Notes under the pieces: generated by a model
What the model was told of the DNA's origin: nothing
The model's database searches: none
The model's input: only the letters and a program-made list of their open reading frames with translations
Made by a program: the position numbers and the translations under genes
Assembly: GCA_009823505.1 (NCBI GenBank)
Contig: VZQC01009559.1
Location: 93,521 to 157,520 of the forward strand
Direction of reading: 5' to 3'
Source: Rhizomys pruinosus
Lineage: Eukaryota; Chordata; Mammalia; Rodentia; Spalacidae
Length of the DNA stretch: 64,000 bases
In this document: in pieces, positions 20,735-30,283 of the stretch
Numbering within the stretch: the first letter of the stretch is position 1
Layout: each line of letters begins with the position of its first letter

Positions 20735-20917
20735 ATGGATCTTTTTATTTTTATTTTATGTGTAGAATGTTTTGCCTGCATGTATGTAAGTGCATTCATG
20801 TCGGGAGGCCAAAAGAGGTGTTGAACTGGAGTTACAGACCTTGTTAGCTGCCATGTAGATGCTGGGAACTGAGCACAGCTCCTCTGTCTTAACCACTGAG
20901 CTACCTCTCCAGCCCCT
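20735..20917 (-). repeat. B2/B3-family SINE, diverged
   Basis: The minus-strand head is at the right (gggctggagaggtagctcag). The body is shortened relative to other copies, missing part of the B-box-distal region. An AT-rich tail lies at 20735-20760. Confidence 0.8.
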
Positions 20918-21639
20918 GGTTTGGAGCTTTCATAGAGAAATGTCACATTCTTATACAAAGTAACATATAACTGGTGTTAAAAACACATTTTCTAAATGAT
21001 TTATACAATAGAATCAGGACCCCAGAAATTTTCCTTGAAATTATGACCACATTTACACATTAGTGCTAGGATTACATCATTGTACCAAGCCACGAGTTAT
21101 CAGTAAGAACCAAGGGAGAAGAAGTTTGTGTTTCCACAGTTAAAACCTTGATGTACCTCTGAGAAACACAAAAGCTATCTGGATTCTTCATGTCATCAGA
21201 CAGGACAATGGAAACAACGTGAGACTGGACTATTGTACACTTCTCAAAAGCATGGTGATTTGCTCTTGATTTCCTGTTGCTAGACTTTCAAGTTTTAACT
21301 GCTCAGTGTGGCATTCAAGAAGTCCCATTTTTATGACCCCTAGTTTATATCTTCACCCTTATATAATGGTCCTCGGCAGACACTCTGGTCTACTGGAATG
21401 GATTCTTCTGTCCCCTTCATGTCAGGGTCATTTCAATCTTTGTTGCTCAGAAAGCAAGATTTACTCACATCTCTCTCCACTTACACTTGCCCCGTTCCCC
21501 AAAATTGGATAGAAATACAGTTTACTGCTTCCTTCTGTGGCTCTAATTACAACCAATCATTATCAGAATTTAGCAGTGTTAGAAAGTTCACATTCTGCCT
21601 TGATGTGAAGCAAGGCTTCATCATTTGCTTGATAGGTGC
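20918..21639. other. No recognised feature
   Basis: Unique-looking DNA. No repeat family or gene recognised. Confidence 0.5.
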
Positions 21640-21785
21640 TTGTGAGGGAGTTACTAACTTCTCTAAACAGTTTCCTCATCTGTAAAATGTAAATACATGA
21701 AATGACCTCATAGAATAGTTATAACAGTAAATTAGTGTGTGAATATAAAATTGTTAATAGGGCACTATGTAGAAATCAACAACTA
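21640..21785 (+). repeat. MIR SINE relic
   Basis: The MIR core pattern 'cagtttcctcatctgtaaaa' is followed by 'gacctcatagaatagttata' and 'gggcactatgtag'. It is diverged at the 3' end. Confidence 0.7.
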
Positions 21786-21874
21786 TAGACAGTTTTGCAT
21801 ACTTCTTAATTATTTCAAATGCTACTCCAATTAGATTGCAATTCCCTATATGAGAACAAAGATCACAACTTTCA

Positions 21875-22117
21875 TTTTATTTTATTTTATTTATTTTTGT
21901 ATGTGTATGAATGTACTGTCTGCATGTAGGTCTGTGCACCCGTGTCATGCAATGCCGCGGAGGTCAGAAGAGGGTCTTGGATTCCCCTGGAACTGGAGTT
22001 CTCCTGGAATTGGAGTTACAGATGGTTCTTAGCTGCCATGTGGGTGCTGGGGATTGAACCCGGGTCCTCTGTAAGAGCAGTCGGTGCTCTTAACTGCTAG
22101 ACTATCTCTCCAGCCCC
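21875..22117 (-). mobile_element. B2 SINE (duplication subfamily), paired with a B1
   Basis: Minus-strand B2 with the internal duplication (about 21988-22019), head at 22117 and AT tail on the left. It shares one outer direct repeat with the adjacent B1: cacaactttca at 21864-21874 and 22278-22288. The B2 therefore probably landed in the A-tail of an earlier B1, or the two moved together. Confidence 0.92.
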
Positions 22118-22122
22118 TAAAC

Positions 22123-22277
22123 TACATTTTATTTTTGTCTTTTCGAGACAGGGTCTCCCTGTAGTCCCAGCTGTCCTGGAACTCACCCTGTAGACCAGGC
22201 TGGCCTTGAACTCATAAAGATCCACCTGCCTCTGCCTCCCAAGTGCTAGGATTAAAGACGTGTGCCACCATGCCTGG
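22123..22277 (-). mobile_element. B1 SINE, paired with a B2
   Basis: Full minus-strand B1 (cttttcgagacagggtctcc to 'caccatgcctgg'). Its right boundary meets the outer repeat cacaactttca at 22278. The matching left repeat lies beyond the B2. Confidence 0.93.
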
Positions 22278-22373
22278 CACAACTTTCACTTTAAATAATC
22301 ACAACTACATATGTTCTTTCAGTCCCAACTTAAGTGGAACCAAACATGGAGTTAAAGAGATGACACTTTTATT

Positions 22374-22512
22374 GCCAGCCATGTGGTGCTGTTCAGTACT
22401 CAGGAGGCAAAGGTAGGGTGATTTCTGCGATATCAAGGTTAGCCTGGTCGATACAGGGAGTCCAGGCCAGCTGGAGCTATAGGGAGACCCTGTCTCAAAA
22501 AAAGAATAAAAG
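22374..22512 (+). repeat. B1 SINE, diverged
   Basis: Contains 'tactcaggaggcaaaggtag', 'tagcctggtcgatacaggga', 'ccagctggagctatagggag' and 'accctgtctcaaaaaaagaa'. The first 20 bp are degraded. Confidence 0.85.
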
Positions 22513-23547
22513 CTAAAGAACTAACAATTTCGACACATTGGGCTCTAGGCAAGTCTGCATGATGGTGCAATTAATTGCACTTGGGCTCACAAAGGGGGAC
22601 TACTATGCTACCCTGGTGGTAACAGCAGGAAGGATTTGCATTCAATTTCAGAAATGTCAGGTTGATGAAAGCTTAAGACTGCTAAGGCGCAAGTGGGCAG
22701 TAGTATTCACAGTTCTGCCAATGTGGGAGAAATCTGAGCTGGCCATAATCCATTTTCAAGTCATTTATGTGCAGTGTCCAGGAGGTTGTAGAAGCCTTGT
22801 AGGAATCCAGCTTCTCTTGGTAAGTCATCATGGTTCTAACTGCACTTTTGCCTGACAGACAACCCTGGCATGTATCCAAACCCTATAGGATAAAATAAGG
22901 TAGTTAAGATACTCTGCAGAGTGTTTTGGACCAGTCCCTGACACCTGAACTGTTTTTGCTAGGTTGATATTTTCTGAGCAAACCCAGATTCATTCTGATG
23001 GACAGTGGGCTAACTTTGTCTTGTTTAGCTTGTAATCTTCCTCAGTATATGGGAAACATGTCCAAGACATGCTTCTGCCTGTGTGTCTCCAATAAGTTCT
23101 GTTCAGTTTGGGATATGCTAGCCTCTTCTGTCCATTTCTAGGCAACTTCTCCCTGTGGTAGCTTTTTCTTTTATATCAGATTTTTCCCAAACAGGCATCT
23201 CTTGGAGTAAAACTACAGAGCCTACAAATGATCTATGAACAAGAATTGTAGGCTTGTGTATTGGCTACATGCATGATTATTAGCTTGCAAAAGAAGTGTC
23301 AGCATCTGTACAAAGATAAAAATGAAACAATGATGGTCCTATGTCCCAACTGGAAGAGAAGACAGTTGGGCTCCACTTCCCAGTGGGAGAGAATATTTCA
23401 AGACAATGGGCACTTTTAATGCCACTAGAAGCTTGTGTGGGCCCACATATACTAAAGACTAAAAGAAACCTTGTTTTTACCTGCAGGAATCCATGGCTAA
23501 CTTTGTGGGAACTACTGGAGTTATTATAGTGGATCAAGAATAAAATA
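22513..23547. other. No recognised feature
   Basis: Unique-looking DNA, possibly with an old LTR relic, but no terminal motif pair was found. No gene supported. Confidence 0.45.
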
Positions 23548-23727
23548 GCGCTTGGACTGCTAGATGGCTCAGCTGGTGAAAATACTTGCTGCTCAGCCTG
23601 ATGTCCTGAATGCAGAGCCCAAGATCCACAAGGTGAAAGGAAAGAACCATGTTCTGCAAGTTGTCCTCTGACCTGCACATGGGCTTACCATGGTACATAT
23701 CCTGCCTCCAATAAATAAATGTAATAG
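23548..23727 (+). repeat. B3/B2-type SINE
   Basis: The head 'ctgctagatggctcagctgg' is followed by 'gttgtcctctgacctgcaca' and the terminal 'ccaataaataaatgtaatag'. The body differs from the main B2 group and fits a B3-like member. Confidence 0.7.
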
Positions 23728-23889
23728 AATAGAACGAGACTGCTGAACGACTGGCTCTTAGATTCAGAGGGAGATGAGAGAAGGAGTCATTGCCTTCAGC
23801 TCTCTGCCCACTGGTCATGACACAGGGCCTCAGTAGTTCTAATACAATGCTCGTAGAGTTGGTCCTGCTTAAATTGAATGGGTCACGAA

Positions 23890-24120
23890 ACAAAACCAGA
23901 AGTCATGAATCTGGGACAAGGACTGAGAGAGAGGAGGGAGGGGATTGATAGGGATGAAAGGGGAGATGGGGAGGAGGTTGATATGGATGAGAAGGGAGAT
24001 GAGTGAGGTGAGGAGAGAGAGTCAGCTGAATGTGTTATATACATGTATGGAATTGTCAAAGAACAAAATAAAAAATGAAACAAATCCCAAGGTCAAACAA
24101 ATAAAAAAAAAAATTGGACG
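23890..24120 (+). repeat. L1 3'-UTR/tail fragment
   Basis: A purine-rich G/A stretch (23920-24020) is followed by 'gttatatacatgtatggaat', 'tgtcaaagaacaaaataaaa' and an A-rich tail. This is the usual end of older rodent L1 elements. Confidence 0.6.
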
Positions 24121-24177
24121 GGAAATAGAACAATAGAGATGTCAAGTAAAGAAATCATTCTTCTAAAATGACTGTTG

Positions 24178-24492
24178 AGACTGGGGAAATGGCTCAGTGG
24201 GTCAAGTGCTTGCTGCAGACCTGAGTTTGATTTCCAGCACTCAGGTAAAATCTTAGTGCAGTTGCATGTCTCTGTAAGCCCAGTGCTGGGTGCTGGGGTG
24301 GGGCAGGCCAGGCCAGGGGCCTGGGGTCCTGCTTGCAACGTGGTCTATTCAGAACGAGGAAATTGAGGTCCAGGAGGAATTGTCTCAAAATGTAGGGTGG
24401 CAAGTGATTGGGGAGGACACCTGACATTGATACCTGGCCTCTAAACATGTGCTCATGGGAAATGCACCTGCACATCCATACTGCACACATAG
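24178..24492 (+). repeat. B4/RSINE1-type composite SINE
   Basis: The tRNA-like head 'actggggaaatggctcagtg' continues with 'aagtgcttgctgcagacctg'. A degraded B1-like half and the RSINE1-type end 'gaggacacctgacattgata' follow, with a CA-rich finish (gcacctgcacatccatactg). Confidence 0.75.
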
Positions 24493-24960
24493 CTGTTAAA
24501 AGATTAGTGATATGGAGGTAGATGTGAATTAAAAGGAATAGATTTTTGGTGATGTTTTGAAGGGGAGAATGTTGAGGGTCTGTAAGGGACAATGGTAAGA
24601 ATGGCATTGGTTATAAGTTTGATAGGTCTCTCTAAATTAATATGCTGGCATCTTAGTCTCCAGAACCTCAGGACATGACCTGTGTAAGTAGGGTCATTGC
24701 CAAAGGAATTAGTTAAGAATTGAGTCGTTCTGCTTTGCTTAGATCCTACTCTAACATGACTAATTTCCTTTTAAAAAGAAATATTTGAACAGAGAGATAC
24801 CCACAGAGGGAGAATGCCATGTGATAATGAAGGCAGACAAAGGGGTGACATCTGTGAGCTGAAGGAGAGGCATGGAACATTGTGTAAGATCTTGCCCTGA
24901 GATTTCACTCTCCAGAACGGTTTGGTGATGGTTCTTAAGATGCCACCCAATTTGTGGTAC

Positions 24961-24977
24961 TTTTTTTTTTTAATTTT

Positions 24978-25012
<35 letters not shown>

Positions 25013-25158
25013 TTGGTCTTTTTGAGACAGGATCTCCCTGTAGTCCCAGCTGTCCTGGGACTCACTCTGTTGACCAAGCTGGCCTTGAACTCATAAAGAG
25101 CTGCCTGCCTCTGCCTCCCAAGTGCTAGGATTAAAGGTGTGTGCCACCATGCCTGGCT
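24961..25158 (-). mobile_element. B1 SINE with (TTTA)n tail
   Basis: Minus-strand B1 body at about 25015-25158. Its A-tail, on the left, has become a TTTA repeat (24983-25014) after a T-run. It apparently sits in the tail of the B2 to its right, since a single ggtac pair brackets both. Confidence 0.93.
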
Positions 25159-25377
25159 TAATTTTTATTTATTTTTTTATGTGTATGAACATACTGCCTG
25201 CATGTAGGTTTGTGCACCCATTGCACGCAGTGCCACAGAGGTCAGAAGAGGATGTCAGATTCCCCTGGAACTGGAGTCAAAGACGGTTCTTAGCCGCCAT
25301 GTGGGTGCTGGGGATCGAACCAGGGTCCTCTGCAAGAGCAGTCGGTGCTCTTAACTGCTAGGTCATCTTTCCAGCCC
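25159..25377 (-). mobile_element. B2 SINE
   Basis: Minus-strand B2, head at 25377 (ggggctggaaagatgaccta), without the internal duplication. It and the adjacent B1 are bracketed by ggtac at 24956-24960 and 25379-25383, so it probably inserted into the MLT1 LTR first. Confidence 0.93.
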
Positions 25378-25637
25378 CGGTACTCTGTTTTGAGAGTCCT
25401 AGAAAAAGAATATGAGATCACAAGTGGTAACCATGCATTGGACAGTTGATAGCATAAACTCCTTAGAAAGTGTGAATGTGATCCAACTTGTAAGAGGTAG
25501 CAGTATCTTTGAGACATAGGGAAGAGTATGGTTGGTATTGAAAAGATAATGATCTACCTCTGATGATTTCTAGTTTCTCTGAAGCCTAGCAGTATTTGGA
25601 TGAAAGAAAGGAAGGAACCAAGGACAAAGTAAGACTT

Positions 25638-25802
25638 GGTGTGCTGGATAACTTTAGTTGTCAACTTGACACGTCTGGGCAGGGGATATCTCAGTTGAGC
25701 AATTTCCTTCATTGGATTGCTCTGGAGCATTTTCTTAATTGTTGAGTGATGTGGGAGGGCCTTTTAATCACAACAATAGAAAGAAACTACGACAATTGGC
25801 GA
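25638..25802 (-). mobile_element. URR1-like hAT transposon fragment
   Basis: 'ttagttgtcaacttgacacg' at the left is the terminal block shared with the other URR1-like copies. 'cttaattgttgagtgatgtg' and 'ggagggccttttaatcacaa' follow. The element is truncated or rearranged beyond about 25800. Confidence 0.65.
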
Positions 25803-26309
25803 GAGGATTCCAGCCTGCACTAATCTGTTTCGGGGGTCTGACTCTCTTCAACCATGGTCAGCCATGGGTTGAGGTCACATGGAAGTTAATAGCCAGGCCA
25901 CTCAGGGGAGCCTAAAGGGCAGTGCAGTCAAAATGCCAAGCTGAGAACGTTGAAGCAATATCCTAAGGATCTGACATAAACAGGTGAAGAACTGAAGGAT
26001 GGGGTTGATGTTTTGAAGAAAGTAAAGGAATCCTGATGCTTTCGAAGAAGGTGAATGATGAAATGGATTGCTCGGGAAAGGAAAGATGTGTGTGGGGGTG
26101 GCAGGGTTCAAGATGGGAGTGACAGAGTTGATGAGCAGGGACAGAAAAGTAGAGAAGGACAATACCCTGAAAGGTTAGGTAGGGGCAGATTGTAAAAACT
26201 GATCATTTACTATGTAACAAGTACTACTAGAAGGCCAGAGAATAAAACTGTGAACCAAATAGGCATATATCTTTATTTTGTAGAGATTCCAGTAGAAAGA
26301 GTGAAGCAT
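25803..26309. other. No recognised feature
   Basis: Unique-looking, purine-rich on the plus strand. The text near 26200-26300 faintly resembles an ancient repeat but cannot be named. Confidence 0.4.
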
Positions 26310-26530
26310 GGGGCTGGAGACATGGCTCAATGGTTAAGAGAACTGTCTGCTTTTCCAGAGGACCTGAGTTCAATTCCTAGCACCTTCCTGGACACCAACG
26401 ACTATCTGTAACTCTAGTTCCAGGGGATACAATGTTTTCTTCTGGCCTCCTCTGGCATTACACACACCTGGTGCACTTATATACAGCCGATAAAGCATTA
26501 ACACACATGCAATAAAAATAAATTAAAAAA
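26310..26530 (+). repeat. B2 SINE
   Basis: The head 'ggggctggagacatggctca' is followed by 'agaggacctgagttcaattc' and 'ctctagttccaggggataca', ending in an 'aataaaaataaatt' tail. Diverged from the young group. Confidence 0.9.
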
Positions 26531-26612
26531 TAGTTAAGCAAACATATGTAATGTATCAGATATGTTATTATAATGGAGAAATAGAAGTAGGGATACTAGA
26601 CTGGGAGTGTGA

Positions 26613-26614
<2 letters not shown>

Positions 26615-26650
<36 letters not shown>
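26615..26650 (+). repeat. (GT)n microsatellite
   Basis: About 18 GT units without interruption. Confidence 0.97.
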
Positions 26651-26652
<2 letters not shown>

Positions 26653-28024
26653 TACTATTTTAAGAAGGGTGTTCAAAAATCACACTCCTGCTAAAGAAGC
26701 ATTTGAACACAGGAGAAAAGCAGCTGTGCATCTACCTGCAGGAACATTGCAGAAAGGGAGAAAGGAGGGGAAGACCTAACCACACAGCACTGCTGCGTGA
26801 CCTCCTGTTAATGCATCTGAGATGAGCAATGTCCTTGGAAGTGCTTCGTAGTATTTACATGACTCTTCTTATAGAAGATGACCTCATAGGAACCCCAATG
26901 GGGAACTCAGAGGTGTCCTCAAAGGTGACACCAGCAGTAGACCTCACAGGTGTCCTCACAGACAGGCCTCACAGAGTCCTTATTGATGTTCTGATGGGAA
27001 GCAAGCCTCAAGGCTTCCCAGCAAATCTGCCGCTAAAGTTCCAGATGGGTCTGCATTCTGTAGGAGATGGCTGTCCTCCCTGTGGAAACACTGGGCATTC
27101 TATTTTCTTCAAGGAGGGGATGCTTCTCCCCCAGTGTACAGTGTTCTTGCATTGCTTTTGTGATGCCACAGGAGTTGATGACTGCTGTGTCAGGGGGGTG
27201 GCCTACTTCAACCAGACCTCTTGCCATACCTGCTACCTCTAGCTCTGGTCAACAGCAGAAGGTCTGCTTCCTTTCTGAGGAGAGAGGCAGGTGGCACCTA
27301 TCACAGACACAAGCTGTTCTTCTAGAGAAAGAAAAGATGTCCGAAGTACAAGTCTTGTTTCGTGTCCTCAGGTTATCTTGTTGGTATATTTGTTTGTTGC
27401 CCTCATTACATCAGAATCTTATCATATCCATCTGGGCATGATCTTGCCTTGGCTCCAAAAGCCAACAATTCAGGATAGTCTGATACTGAAACATTTCTCA
27501 GAGGCTAGAGCATTGGATCACATACATAGTATCTTATTTTCCTCCTGGAAGTAAACATTAAAGGGCAAATTCAACTGCACAGTAATCAAAGTTTTGTTGT
27601 GTGTTTATCATCATAAAAGGCTTTGTGCTGTGTTGAATTAGATGTAGTTAAGACAGAAGCAGCATGTAAAATCAAAGTTTATAGATTAGTAAGCTTATAG
27701 TAACTCATCACAGAAATTTTGTATTTAGAGGGATTCTGCACTGGGACATTTTCTTAGGTTAGGAGACTGGCTATGTCCTAGTTTCCTAAGCTATCCACTC
27801 ATATTTCAGGCTAAATAAATCATATCTTTGTCATCTATCATCAGAGAATTCACATTTGCCCATTTAACTAAGCTTAGTACAAATTTTGCTAAAAATATAT
27901 TTATAGTAAATATCACAAAAGAGAAGATTTAGCTAAATTATTGTTTTTAATCTTGCGCTGAAAACATAGGGACATACTTGATTAAATTCTTAGAAGATAA
28001 AGCTCTTGAAGGATCTATGTTAAA
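26651..28024. other. No recognised gene
   Basis: Unique-looking DNA. A 137-codon plus-strand frame (26829-27242) encodes a peptide ending in a Cys-rich tail, but no family was recognised, no codon pattern stands out, and frames this long arise by chance in a window of this size. Confidence 0.45.
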
Positions 28025-28255
28025 GTTTTATTTATTTATTATTTTATGTGTATTTATTTATTTTATTTATTTATTTATTATTTTCTGTTCAGTATGTGAG
28101 TGCAATGCCCATGGTGCTCAGAAGAGGGCTCTGAACCTCCTAGAACTGGGTTTACAGTCAGTTGTTAGCTGCTATGGGTCTGCTGGGAAGTGAATCTGCA
28201 TTTTCTGCAAGAGCAGCCAGTACTCTTCACTGCTGAGCTGTCTCTCCAATCCCCG
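28025..28255 (-). repeat. B2/B3-family SINE
   Basis: The minus-strand head is at 28254 (ggggattggagagacagctc). Then 'ctgcaagagcagccagtact' and a diverged body, with a long TTTA-type tail at 28025-28085. Confidence 0.85.
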
Positions 28256-29424
28256 TTTTTGAGAAAGAAAATATTTCAAAACCATCGTAACCTAATCTGT
28301 ATAACTAAGCTGACTGTTCTGGGAGTGATGAGAAAATTAGACTATATTTTGAGCAGAAGCTAAGACATGCAAAACATTCAATAACCAGGTCCTGCCCAAA
28401 TCAAGCTGAAATTTCTTCCCAGACAGGTGGTTGGTGAGGCTTGTGTCCTGGGATGCCCTGTGCACACAGCCCTGTAAAGAGGACTGCTATTCTTTGCCTA
28501 GAGATGGTGTTGGTATTCCTCATGTAGATCATTCTCTGTTCCCAGGGTCTTCAATATTCACCTGCAAAAGAAAGGTTTTTTAAAAATATATTTTGTTCAT
28601 CTTGTGATCCATATTAATCTGTGACTGCTCTTGGGCATTATGGGTTTTAGGATGTGGGGACCGCAGAGAGCTCCTTTCTCCCCAGCACTTGCTATCCAAA
28701 GATGTTTTTGATTCTCAAACAATTCCCTGCTGTTTACAACTTCAGAGATATCTTCCAAATACTTTCTGCCTCTTATCTTCAATCGTGCCTTTCTACTTTT
28801 CATCTGAGTTGGTAGCTAATAAACCAAGAACAGAGGAGAAAGAGATATATATAGAGAAACAAAAGCATCTTTGTCATAGCTTCTTTTATTTTTCTGTTCT
28901 CAGGGGTTATTTACTAAAGAACTTTCATATGTTCTGACTTTTAGTTTCACCTTTTCTAAAACTGAAATTTGTGAGATTCCTTTATTTCTTTTTTTGAAAA
29001 CACATCTATAATCCTATATAAAACATTGTTTAAAAAGGTATTATAATTGTTACTGATGGTCTTATTATCAAATTTATCTTGGTCACCTTGATTTATAGCT
29101 ATGAACTTGAGAGAACAAGCATATTCCTTATAAAATATTTATATGTAGGATTTTAAGGATGCAGCAGAATCCATGAAGAGCTGGGTGTGTGGTCAGTGAG
29201 GCCAGCAGTACAGAAATGCATCCCATACAATAGGAAGTTGAGAAGAACGTGGCTTCAGGGTGAAGGGGGCGGAACTCCCGTCCTCTTGACATCTCGCAGC
29301 TCTGTTCTCCTACGTGAGTCCTTGTTTGGGGCTGTGAGTCAAATGACCGAAGCACTTCTCGATTTGCCATTCATTATGGAACAAAAAAGGCCACTTCTCC
29401 TTGGGTTTCCTTCTTGGACTCAGG
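28256..29424. other. No recognised gene
   Basis: Unique-looking DNA, AT-rich after 28560. Open frames present are short and domainless. Confidence 0.45.
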
Positions 29425-29775
29425 AATATTTTCTTTTTATTCAGTATATATATATTTTACTGACTTTTTGTGCATTCCATATAACATATCTTAATCATAT
29501 TGAGAGCTCCCTCCGCTCTCTGCACTCCCACTGGATTTCATGCTTCTGTCCATACATGGTAAGGCCTATCAAGTCAAATTGGTGTCTCAGATGTCCCTCG
29601 GTCTGTTTATCCACTGGAGGCTGGTGGGCATATCCAGCATCGCTCCCTTAAAGAAGACCAACTCTCCCTCACCCAGCGGTAGTCAGCTGCTAATAGTTCC
29701 TCAGCTAAGGCTGGGACTTCTTGCCAATTTCCCCCATTCTATGCTGGGTTTCTGTCTGATTTGAGTTTGCGTGGG
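29425..29775 (-). repeat. Probable old L1 (Lx-type) 3'-end fragment
   Basis: 'gtgcattccatataacatat' and 'cttaatcatatt' match a second block at 40385-40425. The later text (agaccaactctccctcaccc, 'gtagtcagctgctaatagtt') resembles the reverse of older rodent L1 3' UTRs. The family call is tentative. Confidence 0.45.
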
Positions 29776-29881
29776 TCTTGTGCGTGCTGCCACCATTGCT
29801 GTAAGCTCATGTGAGAAATTCTGAGAGCCCTGGAAAACTCGGTTTCTTTTTCTTTTCTTCTTTTTTCTTATTTTTTTTAAA

Positions 29882-29970
29882 TGTAATGTGAGTGACCCCT
29901 GTCATTCAACACTGCAGAGGTCAGAAGAAGGTGTCAGATACCCCTGGAACTGGAGTTAAAGACAGTTCTT
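29882..29970 (-). mobile_element. B2 SINE split by L1: 3' part
   Basis: The tail-side half of a minus-strand B2, ending in 'gttaaagacagttctt'. The other half resumes at 35777 after 5.8 kb of L1. The last 12 bases are the target site duplicated by the L1. Confidence 0.95.
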
Positions 29971-30283
29971 TTTTTTAAATTTATTTATTCATTTTTTTTT
30001 ATCAAATCTAGACCTGTGTTCCCACCCATCCCCCCACCCCACCAGAGCTCATGCATTCTGCCAAACATGCTTTTCATCTCTTTCTCAGTCTTTCTCAATA
30101 TTCTCCATGTGGAAGTTGACTGATTTGAGCAGTTCACTGTTTCAGTCAGTTCTTTGATGTAGTCCTTTCTGTTGTTGTTTTGTTGTTGTTGTTGTTGTTT
30201 CCAATATGCATCACTCCCAACTGCTTGGACAAAAGCTCAAGGGGCCGTGTGCACAAGAAATACTTACAACTACGTAATTGGCA

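Larger units (their letters stand above)
24640..25410 (+). mobile_element. MLT1-type MaLR LTR, split by two SINEs
   Basis: The left part (24640-24960) shows 'cttagtctccagaacctcag', 'agggtcattgccaaagg', 'ctctccagaacggtttg' and 'gccacccaatttgtggtac'. The right part resumes at 25379 with 'ggtactctgttttgagag', the expected continuation. The repeated ggtac at the junctions is the insertion target duplication. An old, decayed solo LTR. Confidence 0.65.

Noticed and set aside
26829..27242. A 137-codon plus-strand open frame with Cys-rich end
   Set aside because: No family recognised, no splice or promoter context, and frames of this size are expected by chance in 64 kb.
29187..29651. A 154-codon plus-strand open frame
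   Set aside because: Its second half is on the antisense strand of a probable old L1 3' end, and the first half has no recognisable domain.
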